Shown here in pieces: positions 15,683-23,704 of a DNA stretch of 64,000 nucleotides. Location: positions 620,001-684,000 of the forward strand of contig CAVSJO010000006.1 in assembly GCA_963728445.1 (NCBI GenBank), read 5' to 3'. Positions within the stretch are counted from its first letter, which is position 1. Each line of letters starts with the position of its first letter. The notes under the pieces are model-generated. The model had not been told where the DNA came from and did no database searches. It saw only the letters and a list, made by a program, of their open reading frames with translations. A program made the translations under genes and the position numbers. The DNA is from CAVSJO01 sp963728445 (GTDB lineage Bacteria > Gemmatimonadota > Gemmatimonadetes > Longimicrobiales > RSA9).

Positions 15683-16426
15683 TCACAGGCGGGGTTCCAG
15701 GGCCAGGAAGGGAGCAAACCGGGCGAAGAACGCCGAAAGGACAGAGAACTGCCCCGTGAACAGCAGGATTCCGAGGACTATCAGGACCGCCCCGGCCGTC
15801 CGCTCGATGGGCACGAGCCAGCGCTTCGCCCGCCGGGCCCCGGAGAGAAACCAGTTCAGGCCCACGGCGGCGGCGAAGAACGGGATGCCGAGGCCCAGAG
15901 AGTAGGCGGCGAGGAGCAGCACGCCGCGCAGCATCGTCGTCTGGAGCCCCGCGTACAGGAGGATCGAGGCGAGAACGGGCCCGACGCAGGGCGTCCAGCC
16001 CGCCCCGAAGGCCACGCCCGCCACCACCGATCCGACGCGCCCGGCCGGCTTGGAAGCGAGCTGCACCCTCCGCTCCTGCATCAGCACCGGGATGCGAAGC
16101 ACCCCGAGCATGTACAGACCGAACAGCAGTACGACGATTCCGCCGAGCTGCTGCAGGAGGGGGAGCGAGCGGCGCAGCGTCGCACCCAGGACCGTAGCCG
16201 ACGCGCCGAGGGAGATGAAGAGCAGCGAGAACCCGAGAACGAAGAGACCCGAGTGGATCGCTGCCTGCTGCCGCGCCCGTGCTCGATCGCCCGCCCGCAA
16301 CTCGTCCAGCGTCATGCCCGTCACAAACGTTACGTAACTCGGGACGAGAGGCAGCACGCAGGGGGAGAGGAACGACGCAAGGCCCGCGACAAAGGCGAGC
16401 CCGAGGGAGACGCTGGCCGCCTCCAT
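15683..16426 (-). CDS. ccdA: CcdA/DsbD-type cytochrome c biogenesis transmembrane protein
   Basis: 247 residues with six hydrophobic segments. LASFLSPCVLPLVPSYV (about 16-32) and GAGWTPCVGPVLASIL (about 141-156) carry the paired cysteines, each next to proline, that pass electrons across the membrane from cytoplasmic thioredoxin. Length is typical of CcdA. It starts inside the stop of the upstream thioredoxin-like gene (TGATG overlap at 16426), so the two are coupled. Together they form a thiol-reduction relay for extracytoplasmic substrates, commonly apocytochrome c. Confidence 0.94.
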   Translation of the reverse strand: MEAASVSLGLAFVAGLASFLSPCVLPLVPSYVTFVTGMTLDELRAGDRARARQQAAIHSGLFVLGFSLLFISLGASATVLGATLRRSLPLLQQLGGIVVLLFGLYMLGVLRIPVLMQERRVQLASKPAGRVGSVVAGVAFGAGWTPCVGPVLASILLYAGLQTTMLRGVLLLAAYSLGLGIPFFAAAVGLNWFLSGARRAKRWLVPIERTAGAVLIVLGILLFTGQFSVLSAFFARFAPFLALEPRL

Positions 16427-17031
16427 CAGCGCCCTCCGGCCGCGCCCGCGGCCGGCTCGTCCAGAAGCCGCTCGACCGCCCGGTCCAGCGACGGCCCGGC
16501 GAAGATCCCCGTGACCCGGTAGCGCACGCGCCCGCGCCTGTCGATCAGGATCGACGTCGGCAGCGCGCTCACGCCGCCGAACGCCCGCTCCGCCGCCGCC
16601 GTGCCCATGGCCACCGGGTACGTGATCCCGCGCTCACTCAGGAACGACTGTACCGTGCCCGTCGCGCCCTGGTCCTGCGAAAGCCCGAGGATGGTGAAGC
16701 CCCGATCACCGTACTTCTCGTACACCGACTGGAAGCCGGGCATCTCCAGCCGGCAGGGAGGGCACCACGTCGCCCAGAAGTTGACCAGCACGACCTGGCC
16801 CCGGAGGTCGGAGAGGGCGACGTCCCGTCCCGAAAGCGTCGTCACCTGCACCTCCGGCGCCTTCTCGCCGTCCGTACCTCCGACGCCCAGCGCCGCGGCG
16901 GCCTGCGGCCACACCCGGAATCCGATGAACGCCAGAATCCCGATCCATGCCACGCGCTCGAGCCACCGGCTCCAGTGCGTCCGGCCCTCTTCCGACGCCG
17001 CACGCCTGTTCCGTCTCCGTTCCGCCGTCAT
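16426..17031 (-). CDS. TlpA/ResA-like membrane-anchored thioredoxin
   Basis: 201 residues from MTAERRRNRR. It has one N-terminal membrane anchor (about 27-48, RVAWIGILAFIGFRVWP), then a TlpA-like thioredoxin domain with active site NFWATWCPPCRLEMPGF (CPPC about residue 97) and cis-proline region SALPTSILIDRRG. It reduces disulfides outside the cytoplasm using electrons from CcdA, with which it overlaps. ATG 17031 is preferred over the longer frame because GGAGAGG lies 8 bases upstream. The likely role is cytochrome c maturation or general periplasmic thiol reduction. Confidence 0.92.
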   Translation of the reverse strand: MTAERRRNRRAASEEGRTHWSRWLERVAWIGILAFIGFRVWPQAAAALGVGGTDGEKAPEVQVTTLSGRDVALSDLRGQVVLVNFWATWCPPCRLEMPGFQSVYEKYGDRGFTILGLSQDQGATGTVQSFLSERGITYPVAMGTAAAERAFGGVSALPTSILIDRRGRVRYRVTGIFAGPSLDRAVERLLDEPAAGAAGGR

Positions 17032-17079
17032 CGCGGTCGACCTCTCCTGTTCCGGCTCCTCCGGCAACCGATGAATACC

Positions 17080-17102
17080 AGGGAACCCCCGGGGGGTTCC
17101 CT
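17080..17102. promoter_or_regulatory. 23-bp perfect palindrome between divergent tlpA and VOC genes
   Basis: AGGGAACCCCC, one G, then GGGGGTTCCCT: an 11-bp perfect inverted repeat centred between the two divergent starts. It could be a dimeric-regulator operator or a hairpin in the tlpA leader. No regulator can be named from the sequence. Confidence 0.5.
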
Positions 17103-17154
17103 CGCTAACCCGGGCGAGGCGCACCTGCGGGGGTGCACGGGGTATGGAAACGTC

Positions 17155-18054
17155 ATGGCCCACTCATCCGAAGGCCCCGCGATCGCGGGCGAATACGGCG
17201 TGGCGCCGGGCGGATTCCGAATGCCGGCGGGCGCGCGGCCGGGCGTCGCACGGCTACAGGTCTCGGACGTCGACCGGTCGCTGGAATTCTGGAGCGATCT
17301 GCTCGGCTTCGAGAGCGAGCCGACGCCCGACGGCGTCGGTCTCTCGCACGCCGGTGGCGAGCGCTTCCTCGAGCTTCGGCCGGGCGCCCGAAGAATTCCC
17401 GGCCGCCGTGGCGTCCTGGGGCTCTTCCACGTGGCCGTCCTGCTGCCCTCCCGGTCCGCACTGGGGCGGATGCTCGCGCGTCTCCTGCGGGCGGGGGCCC
17501 GCCCCGGCTCCGCCGACCATCTCGTGAGCGAGGCGCTCTACCTCCAGGACCCGGACGACCTGGGGCTCGAGCTGTATGCCGACCGTCCCCGTGGCGATTG
17601 GCGGGTCCGGGGTCGGGAGCTGAGCATGGCCACGGAGCCCCTCGACTTCCGTGCGGTCCTGGCCGCAGCGGAGGATGCCGATGCGGCGTCCCCAGCGGAG
17701 GCGGCCTCGGCCGAGGTGCGGATCGGACACGTGCATTTCCACGTGCCCGATCTGGCGGCTGCGGAGTCCTTCTACCACCGGGGACTGGGGCTCGACAAGG
17801 TGGTGTGGAGCTACCCGGGCGCGCTGTTCCTGTCGGCGGGCGGCTACCACCACCACGTGGGTACGAACACGTGGGCGGGGCCGGGCGCCCGGCGAGCGGC
17901 CGCGGACGAGCCGCGCCTGGTGGAGTGGGAGCTCCGGGTGCCGGACGCGGCCGCGCGGGATGCGGCTCTGGCGAGCCTCCGCACGACCGGGGCGGAGGTC
18001 AGTGGTGACGTGGCCGTCGACGCGGGCGGGACGGCGGTGCGCCTGACGGTCTGA
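17155..18054 (+). CDS. VOC-family protein, CatE-like catechol 2,3-dioxygenase homologue
   Basis: 299 residues with two glyoxalase/bleomycin-resistance-fold halves. The first (about 25-155) begins GVARLQVSDVDRSLEFW and ends DPDDLGLELYADRP. The second (about 185-299) begins IGHVHFHVPDLAAAESFYHR and contains GGYHHHVGTNTW, a signature of the CatE/YfiE-type subgroup. Metal ligands His (first-strand GHVHFH), His (YHHH) and a Glu (GLELYAD or WELRVPD) are present. It may cleave an aromatic diol or be a metal-dependent isomerase. ATG 17155 (MAHSSEG) is used; the frame is open much farther upstream, but over the antisense of tlpA. Confidence 0.85.
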   Translation: MAHSSEGPAIAGEYGVAPGGFRMPAGARPGVARLQVSDVDRSLEFWSDLLGFESEPTPDGVGLSHAGGERFLELRPGARRIPGRRGVLGLFHVAVLLPSRSALGRMLARLLRAGARPGSADHLVSEALYLQDPDDLGLELYADRPRGDWRVRGRELSMATEPLDFRAVLAAAEDADAASPAEAASAEVRIGHVHFHVPDLAAAESFYHRGLGLDKVVWSYPGALFLSAGGYHHHVGTNTWAGPGARRAAADEPRLVEWELRVPDAAARDAALASLRTTGAEVSGDVAVDAGGTAVRLTV

Positions 18055-18174
18055 GGGTTCGTTCAGGAGCGGCGCCCAAGCCGCCGGGCCGCGTCGCCGA
18101 TGGTTCGATCCTTGCCGCCGCAGGGGCGGCGGCGGCCCTGGGGCTGGGCGGCCGGACCGGAGCGGGAGAAGGGC

Positions 18175-19119
18175 ATGGCAGAAGAGTCGGGCGGGAGCAG
18201 GGTCGTCGTCATCGCGGCGATGGCGGCGAACTTCATCATCATGGTGGCGAAGTTCGGCGCGGCCGTGCTCACCGGGAGCTCGGCGATGGCGTCCGAGGGC
18301 ATCCACTCCCTTGCCGACACGGGCAACCAGGCGCTCCTCCTTCTCGGCGAGAAGCGGAGCAAGCGACCTCCGGACGACGAGCATCCGTTCGGGCACGGCC
18401 AGGAGCTCTACTTCTGGGCCCTGATCGTGGCGATCGTGCTCTTCGGGATCGGCGGCGGCCTGTCGATCTTCGAGGGGACGTACCGCCTGCTCCAGGGGAG
18501 CAGGGAAATGAAGGACCCGTTCTGGAGCTACGTCGTGCTCGGAATCGCCGCGCTCGCCGAGGGCACGTCGTGGGTGATCGCGATGAAGCACGTTCGCAAG
18601 CGTCGCCACGGCCGCTCGATCCGGACCACGCTGCATCAGCTGAAGGACCCGAAGCTCTTCATCCCCGCGGGGGAGGACAGCGCGGCGCTCGTGGGGATCG
18701 CCGTTGCGTTTCTGGGTATATTCCTCTCGCACCGGTTCCACGCGGAGTGGTTCGATTCGGCGGCGTCCATCGTCATCGGGCTGATCCTGTGCGCCGTCGC
18801 CTTCTGGCTGGCGCGGGAGACGAAGGGCCTGCTGGTGGGCGAGCGGGTCGAGCCGGCGCTGCGGGACACGCTGGGGCGGGTGGTGCGCGAGACGGACGGC
18901 GTGCACGCACTGCAGCGGGCGCTCAGCATGCACCTGAGCTCCAGCGAGATCCTGCTGAACCTCGAACTCGACTTCGAGGGCAACCCGACGCAAGAGGAGA
19001 TGGCCGCAACCGTGGGACGGATCGAGGAGCGCCTGCGGTCGGAAGACGGCCGTCTCACCCGGATCTTCATCGAGCCCGGCGGCCGCACCGGCGGGAACGG
19101 TCGCACACCTCCATTCTGA
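18175..19119 (+). CDS. Cation diffusion facilitator (CDF) transporter
   Basis: 314 residues. Six membrane segments are expected, beginning RVVVIAAMAANFIIMVAKFG. The first metal-site helix contains EGIHSLADTGNQ (HSxxD-type) and the fifth EDSAALVGIAVAFLGIFLS. DDEHPFGHGQELYFW is the loop motif typical of the subgroup related to SLC30A9/YdfM. A cytoplasmic C-terminal domain (about 215-305) ends GGRTGGNGRTPPF. It exports Zn(II) or another divalent ion in exchange for protons; the ion is not defined by the sequence. ATG 18175 follows GGGAGAAGG. The next gene starts 4 bases after its stop. Confidence 0.92.
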   Translation: MAEESGGSRVVVIAAMAANFIIMVAKFGAAVLTGSSAMASEGIHSLADTGNQALLLLGEKRSKRPPDDEHPFGHGQELYFWALIVAIVLFGIGGGLSIFEGTYRLLQGSREMKDPFWSYVVLGIAALAEGTSWVIAMKHVRKRRHGRSIRTTLHQLKDPKLFIPAGEDSAALVGIAVAFLGIFLSHRFHAEWFDSAASIVIGLILCAVAFWLARETKGLLVGERVEPALRDTLGRVVRETDGVHALQRALSMHLSSSEILLNLELDFEGNPTQEEMAATVGRIEERLRSEDGRLTRIFIEPGGRTGGNGRTPPF

Positions 19120-19123
19120 TCAC

Positions 19124-20284
19124 ATGAACCTGTCTCGACGAAATCTCGGCGGCGCCTCCGCTGCGCTGATGCTGTTCCTGGCGGGCGCCTGCGCGTCCGG
19201 CGGGGCTTCCGCGGAGCCGGAGCCGCCCGTGTCGCCGGCGCCGACGGCGGAGCCCGGCAGCAAGCCGACGACCGGCCCGCCCGCCGACACGGCGGAGGGC
19301 CGGGGCCGCGGCCGTCAGCCGGCGGACACGCTCATCGGGGAAAAGGTCCCGCCGGAGCATCGCCCGCCCGCCGCACGGGAGCCGGTCACGCCGCCCGAGC
19401 CCGAGGCTCGACCTCCGGCCGAGCGCACCCCGGCGGAGCGAACGCCGGCGGAGCGCGCGCCGGAGAAGAAGATCCGGCCGCACGTCGCATACAAGGCCGG
19501 CGCGCTTCTGCCGCGGCGTCGCATCGTGGCGTTCTATGGCAGTCCGGGCACCGACGCGCTCGGCGTGCTCGGAGAGAAGCCGGTCGACGCCATGCTCGCC
19601 CGGCTGGACAGGGAGGTCGCGGCCTGGCAGGCGGCGGATCCGGGAACGATCGTGCAGCCGGCGCTCGAGCCGATCGTGGTCCAGGCGGCGGCGAACCCGG
19701 GTCCGGACAGCCTGTACCGGTCGCGGCTGAGCGACGCCGGGGTCCGGCGCGTTCTGGACTGGGCGAAGCAGGCGGACGCCATCGTCGTCATGGACGTGCA
19801 GCTCGGCCGTGCCCGCGTGGCCGACGAGCTGCCCCGCCTGGAGCAGTTCCTGCGCCTGCCCAACGTGCACCTGGCCCTCGACCCCGAGTGGGCGATGGGC
19901 CCGAATCAGCGGCCCGGCAAGGTGATCGGCAGCATGAGCGCGAGCCAGATCAACGAGGCCGTCCGATTCCTGGGCCGCATCGTCGACCGCTACGACCTGC
20001 CGCCCAAGCTCCTCATCGTGCACCGCTTCACGGAGCACATGGTCACGAACGACGACGCCATCGTCACCGACGACCCGCGGGTCCAGGTCGTCATGGTGAT
20101 GGACGGATGGGGCGCGCCCCACCTGAAGCGGAGCAGCTATCGCAGCTTCGTCGCGCCGGCACCCGTGCCGTTCACCGGCTTCAAGCTCTTCTACGAGAAC
20201 GACACGAAAGGCGGCGGGCGGCTCATGACCCCGCTCGAGGTCCTCCAACTCGTGCCCACCCCGGTCTTCATCCAGTACCAGTAG
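19124..20284 (+). CDS. Lipoprotein of unknown function with Pro-rich linker
   Basis: 386 residues. The signal ends in a lipobox, LFLAGACASGG (Cys about 22), so the protein is lipid-anchored. A disordered Pro/Ala/Glu-rich linker (about 25-115) includes PAERT repeats. The folded domain (about 120-386) opens IVAFYGSPGTDALGVLGE and contains VVMDVQLGRA, LALDPEWAMG and KLLIVHRFTEHM. Similar domains, with an FYGSP start and an ALDPEW block, occur in uncharacterised envelope proteins of actinobacteria. Acidic and histidine residues in these blocks suggest a TIM-barrel-like enzyme, but no reaction is known. It follows the CDF gene by 4 bases and is probably cotranscribed. Confidence 0.75.
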   Translation: MNLSRRNLGGASAALMLFLAGACASGGASAEPEPPVSPAPTAEPGSKPTTGPPADTAEGRGRGRQPADTLIGEKVPPEHRPPAAREPVTPPEPEARPPAERTPAERTPAERAPEKKIRPHVAYKAGALLPRRRIVAFYGSPGTDALGVLGEKPVDAMLARLDREVAAWQAADPGTIVQPALEPIVVQAAANPGPDSLYRSRLSDAGVRRVLDWAKQADAIVVMDVQLGRARVADELPRLEQFLRLPNVHLALDPEWAMGPNQRPGKVIGSMSASQINEAVRFLGRIVDRYDLPPKLLIVHRFTEHMVTNDDAIVTDDPRVQVVMVMDGWGAPHLKRSSYRSFVAPAPVPFTGFKLFYENDTKGGGRLMTPLEVLQLVPTPVFIQYQ

Positions 20285-20300
20285 GCCTCCCGTTACGCGT

Positions 20301-20319
20301 CTGCGACGGACCGTCGCAG
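20301..20319 (+). terminator. 9-bp perfect inverted repeat after the lipoprotein gene
   Basis: CTGCGACGG, A, CCGTCGCAG lies 17 bases after the stop. The stem is strong but there is no T-run. It may be a terminator of the CDF/lipoprotein unit or an operator for the downstream TonB receptor. Confidence 0.4.
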
Positions 20320-20431
20320 TCGCGCGTGACGCGGACTCCAGACATTCAGGCGAATGCTTCGTGGCCGATTCGACGGGGCCGCGGCAGTGACGCGCGCAAT
20401 CCGCGGCGGTGCCTGAATACAGAGGAGTCCG

Positions 20432-23218
20432 ATGAGAACCAGCTGGAGTTCCCTACTCGCAGCAGCCGTGCTCGCCCCGCTGCTCCTGTCCTCGGCCGCC
20501 CTGGCGCAGACGTCGTCCGGGCGGATCGTCGGCCGCGTCATCGACGCGGAGACCGGCAAGCCGCTGTCCGGCGCCCAGGTCGCGGTCGTGGGCACTCCGC
20601 TCGGGACTCTCTCCGGGGTGGACGGGCGCTTCATGGTGCTGAACGTGCCCCCGGGGCCGCGGCCGCTCCAGGTCACGTATCTCGGATACGGCGCGAAAAC
20701 GGTCGAGGGGGTCCGGGTGCCCGCCGACGGGGCCGTCGTCCAGGACGTGTCGCTCTCGTCGACGGCCATCGCCGTGGAGGGCATCACGGTCACCGCTGCC
20801 CGGGAGCGGGGCTCGGTGAGCCAGGCGCTGAACGAGCAGCGCTCTGCGGTAGGCGTGATGAGCGCCACCACGGCGGAGCAGATCGCGAGGAGCCCCGACG
20901 CGGACGCCGCCGATGCGGTCAGGCGCGTGAGCGGCGTAACGGTTCGGGAGGGGAAGTACGTGTTCGTGCGGGGGCTCGGCGAGCGGTACACGACGACGTC
21001 GTTGAACGGAGCCCGCGTCCCGAGTCCGGAGCCGGAGAAGAAGGAAGTCCCCCTCGATCTTTTCCCGGCGGACCTCCTCGAGGCGATCACGACGTCGAAG
21101 ACGTTCACGCCGGACCAGGCGGGGGACTTCAGCGGGGCCGAAGTGAACCTGCGCACCCGCTCGTTTCCAGGATCGGGGATGATGAAGCTGTCCCTGTCGG
21201 GCGGATTCAATGCGTCAGCGACGGGGCAGAGCATCCCCGGTCCGGTGAACGTCGGCGGCGAATGGCTGGCGACTGCGGCGTCGGACCGAGCGCTGCCGAC
21301 GTCGCTCACCGGCGTCTCGGACTTCACGCAGCTGAACCAGACGCAGATCAACGGCATCATCCGCCAGATGCCAAGGGACTGGGTGTTCAGCGACGCGAGC
21401 GGACACCCGAACGCGTCCGGCAGCCTGTCGTTCGGGGGCGAGAGCCCGCTGGTGGGGCAGCGCTTCGGCTACATCGGCTCCCTCAGCTACTCGCGGAGCC
21501 AGAGCGTGCGGGACGGGGAGATCCGGGCGCGGGCCGTGCCGGGGGACTCCCTGGGCACGCCGAAGCCGTACAACGCATTCACGGGCTCGACCGGACAGAG
21601 CAGCGTGCTGTGGGGCGGCCTGCTGAATCTGAGCGCCTATCTGGGCCGTGGCACGAAGGTCGAGCTGAACAATACCTACGACCGCACCGCCGACAACGTG
21701 GCCCACATGGACTGGGGCACGCTCGAGGAGTTCACCCAGATCGACAGCGTGCGGCGCACGTCGCTGCATTACGTCGAGCGGACGGTGCGCTCCAACCAGC
21801 TCAGGGCGGAGCACCAGCTGAACGACAGGAACAAGGTGTCCTGGGCCGTGACGTCCTCCGGCGTCTCCAGGATCGAGCCCGACCGGACGAGCATGGCGTA
21901 CGGGTACGAGTTCGCGCCGACGGGCGAGCGTCTGCCTCTCGCCTGGCTCGGGTTCATCCCGGAGGCCGCCAAGCGGACGGCCGCCGACCTGACGGAGAAT
22001 TCCCTCTCCGGCCGCGCGGACTATTCGCTGTCCCTCGGGGCGGCCGATCGTGAGACGACGCTGAAGGTGGGCGGCTCCTACCGCCACACGAGCCGGGACT
22101 CGGAGACGAACTCCTACAATCTGCGCGCCGTCGGCCTCACGCCGGAGGAACGGGCCGCAAGTCCGGACCAGCTCTTCTACGGCGCCTTCACCGACGGCGA
22201 CGTCCGCAAGATCACGCTCGAGCCGAACACCGCCGGCGGCACGTACGGAGCGACGGACGACGTGGCGGCCGGCTATGCCATGGCGGAGGTCCCGCTCGGG
22301 GCGCGGCTCCGCCTCATCGGCGGCGCACGGGTCGAGAAATGGACCCTGGGAATGGACGTCACCCCCGTGAGCGGCCAGGGCGTCCGCGTCGACCGTGGCA
22401 ACACCGACGTGCTGCCGTCGCTCGCCCTCAACGCGAGGCTGTCCGGGAGCCAGACACTTCGCGTCTCGGCCTCCCAGACGCTCTCGCGTCCGGAGTACCG
22501 CGAGCTGGCGCCAATCAGCTATCGTGACATGCTCGGCGAGCGGGAGGTCTTCGGCGACTCGAGCCTCGTCCGCACACTCGTCCAGAACTACGACGTCCGC
22601 TGGGAGTGGTATCCCGAGGTCGACGAGGTGCTCAGCATCGCCCTCTTCGCCAAGCACTTCGACAAGCCCATCGAGCAGATCGACGTCGCGACGTCGGGCG
22701 TCTCCCAGCTCAGCTACATCAACGCGGCGTCCGCCTTCAACTACGGCGTCGAGCTCGAGCTCCGGAAGCGGCTCGGCTTCCTCGCCGATGCGCTCGCCCC
22801 CTTCGGCGTGTTCGCCAACGTCACCCTCATGAAGAGCCGCATCAACACGAGCAACAGCACACTCTCGGCCCTCACCAACGACGAGCGGCCCATGGTCGGC
22901 CAGGCGCCCTACGTCGTGAACGCCGGACTCTCCTACGCCGGAGCCTCGAGCGCGTTGAGTGCGACATTGCTCTACAACGTCGTCGGCAAGCGCATCACCA
23001 CCGCCGCCGTCACGCCGATCCGCGTCGACACCTACGAGCAGCCGCGACAGCTGCTGGACTTCTCCGTTCGCTTCCCCCTCGCCGCCGGCATGGCGGGCAA
23101 GCTCGACGCGAAGAACCTCCTCAATTCTCCCTACGAAGAGCTGCAGGGCGACGTCGTCCGCTTTCGCTACCGGACAGGACGCGAGTTCAGCCTTGGCGTG
23201 GCGTACACGCTGAGATGA
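20432..23218 (+). CDS. TonB-dependent outer-membrane receptor with N-terminal carboxypeptidase-regulatory-like domain
   Basis: 928 residues. A Sec signal ends ALAQ (about 26). A CarboxypepD_reg-like/Cna-B fold follows (about 30-110): GRIVGRVIDAETGKPLSGAQ, then VDGRFMVLNVPPGPRPL. The plug domain (about 130-250) has RSPDADAADAVRRVSGVTVR and FVRGLGERYTTTSLNGARVPSPE. A 22-strand barrel ends FRYRTGREFSLGVAYTLR, with the aromatic-rich final strand expected. It takes up a large ligand using TonB energy; the substrate is unknown. RGLGERYTTTSLNG is frequent in receptors paired with secreted lipoproteins, and such a lipoprotein follows at 23705, separated by a hairpin array. ATG 20432 follows GAGGAGTCCG. 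Confidence 0.93.
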   Translation: MRTSWSSLLAAAVLAPLLLSSAALAQTSSGRIVGRVIDAETGKPLSGAQVAVVGTPLGTLSGVDGRFMVLNVPPGPRPLQVTYLGYGAKTVEGVRVPADGAVVQDVSLSSTAIAVEGITVTAARERGSVSQALNEQRSAVGVMSATTAEQIARSPDADAADAVRRVSGVTVREGKYVFVRGLGERYTTTSLNGARVPSPEPEKKEVPLDLFPADLLEAITTSKTFTPDQAGDFSGAEVNLRTRSFPGSGMMKLSLSGGFNASATGQSIPGPVNVGGEWLATAASDRALPTSLTGVSDFTQLNQTQINGIIRQMPRDWVFSDASGHPNASGSLSFGGESPLVGQRFGYIGSLSYSRSQSVRDGEIRARAVPGDSLGTPKPYNAFTGSTGQSSVLWGGLLNLSAYLGRGTKVELNNTYDRTADNVAHMDWGTLEEFTQIDSVRRTSLHYVERTVRSNQLRAEHQLNDRNKVSWAVTSSGVSRIEPDRTSMAYGYEFAPTGERLPLAWLGFIPEAAKRTAADLTENSLSGRADYSLSLGAADRETTLKVGGSYRHTSRDSETNSYNLRAVGLTPEERAASPDQLFYGAFTDGDVRKITLEPNTAGGTYGATDDVAAGYAMAEVPLGARLRLIGGARVEKWTLGMDVTPVSGQGVRVDRGNTDVLPSLALNARLSGSQTLRVSASQTLSRPEYRELAPISYRDMLGEREVFGDSSLVRTLVQNYDVRWEWYPEVDEVLSIALFAKHFDKPIEQIDVATSGVSQLSYINAASAFNYGVELELRKRLGFLADALAPFGVFANVTLMKSRINTSNSTLSALTNDERPMVGQAPYVVNAGLSYAGASSALSATLLYNVVGKRITTAAVTPIRVDTYEQPRQLLDFSVRFPLAAGMAGKLDAKNLLNSPYEELQGDVVRFRYRTGREFSLGVAYTLR

Positions 23219-23220
23219 GC

Positions 23221-23585
23221 GCGCGCGAAGCGCGCGGGCACCGCGCCGCAGGCGCGGGGCACCACGGCTCCGCCGTGGGGCACGGCCTGCGGCCGGGCAC
23301 CGCCCTTCGGGCGGGGGTTCCGCCCTTCGGGCGGGCGGCCCCTCCGGGGCGTGGGCGCTCGCTTCGCTTCGCGGGTTCCGCCTGCGGCGGGGGGGCGGCC
23401 CGACCGTTCCTGCTTGCGGCTCCGCCCCCGCTCGAAGAGCGGCCCCGCCGCAGGCGGAACCCCCACCGAAGGTGGTGCCCGGCCCGCAGGGCCGTGCCCC
23501 GCGCCGCAGGCGCGGTGCCCCGCCGCAGGCGGTGCCCGCGCGAAGCGCGCGGAGAGGCGGTGCCCGCGCGAAGCGCGCGGAGAGT
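23221..23585. repeat. Array of about 18 short GC hairpins with conserved three-base loops
   Basis: The sequence is almost entirely back-to-back hairpins. Stems of 4-7 bp change from hairpin to hairpin while loops are nearly always GAA or GCA, or their complements TTC/TGC, plus TCC. Examples are GCGCGC-GAA-GCGCGC, CCGCGCC-GCA-GGCGCGG, CCACGGC-TCC-GCCGTGG, CCGCCC-TTC-GGGCGG, CCACC-GAA-GGTGG and CGGCCC-GCA-GGGCCG. Spacers in the left half are mostly GGCA and in the right half TGCC, its reverse complement, so the array as a whole has inverted symmetry. It separates the TonB receptor from its partner lipoprotein. No protein-coding gene is supported here. It may stabilise the receptor mRNA 3' end or attenuate transcription. 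Confidence 0.9.
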
Positions 23586-23704
23586 TGCCTGCCCGTTACC
23601 CGAGCGTCGTGGGCCGACTACACGGGGTCCTCATTCTCAGGGTGCAGACGCGAGACGGCGTGCACGGCTCGACCGAACCCCCCACGTACGGAGAGTAGCG
23701 AGCG

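Noticed and set aside
16279..17154. N-terminal extension of the VOC protein
   Set aside because: The frame is open upstream only because it is antisense to tlpA; the family starts at MAHSSEG.
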